DNA of 15,479 bases, taken from assembly GCA_019323525.1 (NCBI GenBank), contig JAHWHD010000037.1:1-15479 (forward strand), written 5' to 3'. The translations under genes were made by a program, and so were the position numbers. This stretch comes from Candidatus Woesearchaeota archaeon. GTDB lineage: Archaea; Nanobdellota; Nanobdellia; Woesearchaeales; JAHWHD01. The notes under the pieces are model-generated. The model did no database searches and was not told where the DNA came from. It saw only the letters and a program-made list of their open reading frames with translations. This document shows, in pieces, positions 12,547-15,479 of the stretch (position 1 is its first letter; every line of letters begins with the position of its first letter).

Positions 12547-14459
12547 AATTCGTTTCCGTTAACACCGCTTAACATAACGACTCTTGAACCTTTCCTGCTG
12601 AGATACTTGACTTCGTATACAGGCACATAGATAATTTCGTGAGACATTATCTCAGCAGTGCCGAACCATAATCTTACAAATCTGCTTAGTCTGGTTATAT
12701 CAATCTCTGGTGTTAATATCTCTGCTTCGTGATGTCTGCTGCTTATCGGAGCTCTGCTTGCGACTGAAGCAATTTTATCAGGGATTTTCTTAACAAGAGA
12801 GCTCCAGAGATTTTGAGAGTCCACTTTATCGTATGTGACTAGTCTTTTTGAATGTAGGCTGTTTAATGTGGAGGATACGTTTGATTTTCCGAGTTTGTAT
12901 GCAATTTCAATCGAAGATAGGTTGTCTTTTTTGTTTAAGACCTTTATAACTTCTAGTTCATTGTCTCCAAGATTGATCAAGCTCTCGAATCTTTTAAAAC
13001 TAGAATTTTTGAACAAATATACGCTTCCATCTATAGCGCTGAAGTATACTTCGTATTCATTAATATCCTTTTTTAGTCCTAGAAGCTTTTTTTCTTTAAC
13101 TTTGATTATTGTTTTGAAGAATGGGGTGTATTTTAGTTTGTAATTTTCCAGTTTCTCTTGTTTCGGCCCCAGCTTTAGCAGTCGTTTTTTGTTCTTTTCT
13201 ATGACTTTTTTTATCTCGTTTTCGTCAATGTTGAGGGGGAGGTGCTTTACTGATGCACTTTTCTTAATTGTCTTCTTTTCAGGAATCCTGTGCTTGTGTC
13301 TTGTCTTATTCATTATATCCTGTACATCTTTTGGTGTCAGGGTCTTATGGTCTGTATATAACCATCGTACTTTGATTTGTTGAACTGTCTCGAAATTGTC
13401 TGGCGAGAAGACCATGAATTCTCCTGGTTTAAGCTGGGGCAGGGTTTCGATAACTTCAGTTATCCCATCTCCTGCAACAGATTTTAGGCTTGTCTTGATC
13501 TTTTCCCTGTCTTGTTTAACTGTCAGCCTTCCAATCGCCCATGTTCCGAACTGTGCAAATGCCTTGTAATCAATATCTCCAGGGTTTTGGGTTGAGATTA
13601 TGCATCCAATGCCGTACTTTCTGGCTTGTTTGTAAAGAAGGTTAAGGATGTTCTTAGAGCCAGTTGTCTTTGTGCCTGCAGGTAGGAATGTTGATATCTC
13701 GTCTATATAGAATATTGTGTTTAGGCTTCTTGAAGGGTTTGAGAGCATCCACTGGTAAAGCTCTTTAGCAACACATGAAACTAGGAAGTCTTTATCTTCC
13801 ATGGAGTTTAGTGTGTTTAGATAAATGATTGAAATGTTGTTTTTTAACAATCCGTCAATATCAAGTTTAACCCCGTTATTGAATAATAGCTTTTTCTCTC
13901 CGATGGTGAGAAGTTTAATCTTTTTAATCAGGCTTTGTATTTCCTTTTTGCTGAGGAATGCCTCAATATTTGATCTTTCGATATTTTCAATCAAGTCTTC
14001 GAAACTATCAATCCTTTCATCATCTTGCCATGCTTTGTGGAGAATCTCGTACAGAAATGCGGTTGCTTCTTTTCCTGAGTCTTTTTCTAGATTATATCCA
14101 AGAAGTTTGCATATAGACGATGCGATAGAGTTGATTATCTGGATAAGTTCTTCTTCAGGGACGTCTTTCTTTGGAAGAGTTAAAGGGTTAATGCAGAGCG
14201 GGATGCCTTTTGATGAGCTAGGAGTGTAGATTACGACATTGGCATTGATCTTTTCCTGGTTTAAAGCGAGAGATGCAAGATCGCCCTGACTGTCAATAAT
14301 AATTGATTTTACTTTATTTTTGCTTGCCTCCTCTATCAGTACCTTGCATAGGACTGTCTTGCCAGAGCCAGAGCCTCCAAGGGCTATAAAATGCTTTTTT
14401 AGGCTGTCAAGAGGTAGTTTAAATTCAGAGTTTCCGGAATTTCCAATCAATGCATCCAT
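12543..14459 (-). CDS. HerA-like ATPase with winged-helix and C-terminal beta units
   Basis: The 638-residue protein has a HerA/FtsK-type ATPase core: Walker A GGSGSGKT at 28-35, Walker B TIFYIDE at 248-254 with STFLP after it, a sensor-like STQNPGDID at 289-297 and a possible arginine-finger region around 311-319. HerA relatives are hexameric DNA pumps or translocases, some with NurA nuclease in end resection; no nurA is nearby, so the role is unclear. Residues 385-435 are a basic linker. A winged helix-turn-helix lies at about 498-545. Beta-rich units flank it at about 441-485 and 603-638. It has its own TATA box 27.5 bases before the ATG, and its stop overlaps the AK6-like stop codon. Confidence 0.85.
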   Translation of the reverse strand: MDALIGNSGNSEFKLPLDSLKKHFIALGGSGSGKTVLCKVLIEEASKNKVKSIIIDSQGDLASLALNQEKINANVVIYTPSSSKGIPLCINPLTLPKKDVPEEELIQIINSIASSICKLLGYNLEKDSGKEATAFLYEILHKAWQDDERIDSFEDLIENIERSNIEAFLSKKEIQSLIKKIKLLTIGEKKLLFNNGVKLDIDGLLKNNISIIYLNTLNSMEDKDFLVSCVAKELYQWMLSNPSRSLNTIFYIDEISTFLPAGTKTTGSKNILNLLYKQARKYGIGCIISTQNPGDIDYKAFAQFGTWAIGRLTVKQDREKIKTSLKSVAGDGITEVIETLPQLKPGEFMVFSPDNFETVQQIKVRWLYTDHKTLTPKDVQDIMNKTRHKHRIPEKKTIKKSASVKHLPLNIDENEIKKVIEKNKKRLLKLGPKQEKLENYKLKYTPFFKTIIKVKEKKLLGLKKDINEYEVYFSAIDGSVYLFKNSSFKRFESLINLGDNELEVIKVLNKKDNLSSIEIAYKLGKSNVSSTLNSLHSKRLVTYDKVDSQNLWSSLVKKIPDKIASVASRAPISSRHHEAEILTPEIDITRLSRFVRLWFGTAEIMSHEIIYVPVYEVKYLSRKGSRVVMLSGVNGNEF

Positions 14460-14482
14460 TATTCTTAGAGTGATTGTTGTGG

Positions 14483-14490
14483 TATAAATA
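14483..14490 (-). promoter_or_regulatory. TATA box of the HerA-like gene
   Basis: TATAAATA on the + strand (TATTTATA on the coding strand) is centred 27.5 bases before the ATG at 14459. Confidence 0.55.
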
Positions 14491-14504
14491 TGTTTTTAGT
14501 AAGC

Positions 14505-14513
14505 TTTATATAA
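14505..14513 (+). promoter_or_regulatory. TATA box of the RqcH gene
   Basis: TTTATATAA is centred 26 bases before the ATG at 14535. A second TATA-like sequence (TTTATAAATA, 14514-14523) is only about 17 bases away from the ATG and therefore less suitable. Confidence 0.55.
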
Positions 14514-14534
14514 TTTATAAATACTATTTTTTCT

Positions 14535-15479
14535 ATGAAAAACCAGATTGCCTCAATTGAACTCTATGCATTGGTTTCTGAACTCCAGATACTGGTTAAT
14601 GGGAAATTGGATAAGATTTATCAGCCAGAAAAAACTGAGCTTTTATTGCAGTTCCATGTACCTAATTTTGGTAAAAGGATGCTCAGGATAGTGGCTGGGA
14701 AATATATGTATTTGACTGATTTTAGATTGCCAGGAGATAAACCGCCAGGGTTTTGTGTTCAATTGAGAAAGCTTCTCACGAATGCGCGTCTAAGAACGAT
14801 CGAGCAAAAAGGTTTCGAGAGGGTTGTTGAGTTTGTGTTTGAACAGAAAAAGGACGAATTTATCAGTCTTATAGTTGAGCTTTTCGGTAAAGGAAATATT
14901 TTGTTGGTCAAGAGTAAGACAATCGTGCTTGCCTTGATGCCGAAAATATGGAAAGATAGGACTTTGAAAATTGGTGAGGAGTATATCTGTCCAAAGAAAG
15001 AGTATAATCTTCTTGATTTCAAGGCTGACAGTTTAAGGGCTATGCTTCAGGAAACTGATAAAGAGTCTGTAGTGAAGGCTCTTGCAATGGATCTGGGTTT
15101 AGGAGGGATGTATGCTGAGGATATTCTTGCAGATGCAGGCATATCTAAAGATAAATCTCCAAGGGATGTTAAGGATATTGAGGGTTTGTTTAAAGCAATT
15201 GAAAGGTTGAAAAAGCAGAAGCCAAAAGGTTTTGTTTATGCAACAGAGATTGTTCCATATGAACTGTTGCAGTATAAGAGTGTTAAACATCAAGAGTTCT
15301 CAACGTTTAATGAGGCTATAAATGATGTTTTTAGTTCTGAGCAAAAGAAAGGTGTAGCTACAAAGGAGACAGAGGGTTATGATAAAGAAGTAGAAAGGAT
15401 CAGTCTGATAATCAAGAATCAGAAGAATACTTTGGTTTCGTTGCAGGAGAAGGAGAACGATGCACGAGAAAAAGCAGAA
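14535..15479 (+). CDS. rqcH: NFACT-family ribosome quality control protein RqcH (N-terminal part)
   Basis: The first 315 residues of a protein cut by the right edge; whole archaeal members are about 650 residues. The NFACT-N domain shows LVNGKLDKIYQPEKTELLLQ (21-40), the Phe-Cys-x-x-Leu-Arg-Lys block FCVQLRK (73-79), then RLRTIEQKGFERVVEF (85-100) and ELFGKGNILLV (115-125). A helix-hairpin-helix-like region follows (about 175-230) and a coiled coil begins near 283. In bacteria RqcH (Rqc2 in eukaryotes) binds stalled large ribosomal subunits with peptidyl-tRNA and adds C-terminal tails. The tRNA-interacting Asp-Arg pair of that family is Glu95-Arg96 here. Transcription likely starts at the ATG from the TATA box at 14505-14513. 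Confidence 0.92.
   Translation, partial: MKNQIASIELYALVSELQILVNGKLDKIYQPEKTELLLQFHVPNFGKRMLRIVAGKYMYLTDFRLPGDKPPGFCVQLRKLLTNARLRTIEQKGFERVVEFVFEQKKDEFISLIVELFGKGNILLVKSKTIVLALMPKIWKDRTLKIGEEYICPKKEYNLLDFKADSLRAMLQETDKESVVKALAMDLGLGGMYAEDILADAGISKDKSPRDVKDIEGLFKAIERLKKQKPKGFVYATEIVPYELLQYKSVKHQEFSTFNEAINDVFSSEQKKGVATKETEGYDKEVERISLIIKNQKNTLVSLQEKENDAREKAE

Noticed and set aside
13825..14229. Open frame of 134 codons on the + strand
   Set aside because: It is antisense to the ATPase core of the HerA-like gene, whose Walker motifs are intact. The Ser/Leu/Phe-rich product looks like a shadow.
14514..14523. TTTATAAATA as the RqcH TATA box
   Set aside because: Its centre is only about 17 bases from the ATG, too close for archaeal initiation at or before the start. 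The upstream TTTATATAA has the right spacing.
1..15479. tRNA, rRNA, box C/D RNA, CRISPR array, insertion sequence or defence island
   Set aside because: Reading both strands I found no cloverleaf with a TTCGA-type arm, no spaced direct repeats, no transposase and no paired C/D boxes in the gaps. The gaps are too short for most of these.

Overview
The window is an AT-rich, gene-dense stretch of an archaeal chromosome. The archaeal markers are RNA polymerase subunit P, the KEOPS subunit Pcc1, prefoldin beta, a UPF0147 protein, aIF5B, archaeal/eukaryal-type Trm1, a DRG GTPase, an AK6/Fap7 kinase, a HerA-like ATPase and an archaeal NFACT (RqcH) protein. The compact genes, tiny intergenic gaps and several truncated or minimal family members suggest a small-genome lineage such as DPANN (Woesearchaeota- or Pacearchaeota-like). 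That placement is inference; no rRNA is present. I see no tRNA, rRNA, CRISPR array, transposon or prophage, and no gap between genes exceeds about 130 bases.

Layout. A + strand operon enters at the left edge (rpoP 3' end, pcc1, prefoldin beta, UPF0147; each start overlaps the previous stop). It is followed by a minimal MscS-like channel (-), DRG-TGS GTPase (+), a 58-residue membrane peptide (-), and a three-gene + operon (72-residue unknown, HAD phosphatase, MCT-1-like PUA protein). Next come a NOP2/fmu-type PUA-like protein (-), a Ca2+/Na+ exchanger (+), aIF5B (-), Trm1 (+), a YjbQ/UPF0047 protein (-), an ABC-2 exporter ATPase/permease pair followed by an AK6-like kinase carrying a membrane anchor (+), a HerA-like ATPase with a winged helix (-), and RqcH/NFACT (+, cut by the right edge).

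Organisation. The strands alternate strictly: every - gene is single and lies between + units. All six convergent pairs overlap at their stop codons (4 to 26 bases). All six divergent pairs start from very short promoter regions. In ten promoter positions the TATA-like centre lies about 25-28 bases before the chosen start codon, which implies mostly leaderless mRNAs. Two divergent pairs appear to share one perfectly palindromic TATA box. Genes inside operons instead tend to have Shine-Dalgarno-like sequences.

Function. Most genes serve the information-processing core: transcription, tRNA modification (KEOPS, Trm1), protein folding, translation initiation, ribosome biogenesis and ribosome quality control. 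The rest concern the membrane: two ion-transport proteins, an ABC exporter with a large outer domain, a small membrane peptide and a membrane-tethered kinase. No defence or mobile system is recognisable. The points most worth a second look are the membrane-anchored AK6 kinase beside the exporter, the duplicated beta unit flanking the winged helix of the HerA-like protein, the Glu-Arg variant of the RqcH Asp-Arg motif, and the bidirectional palindromic promoters.
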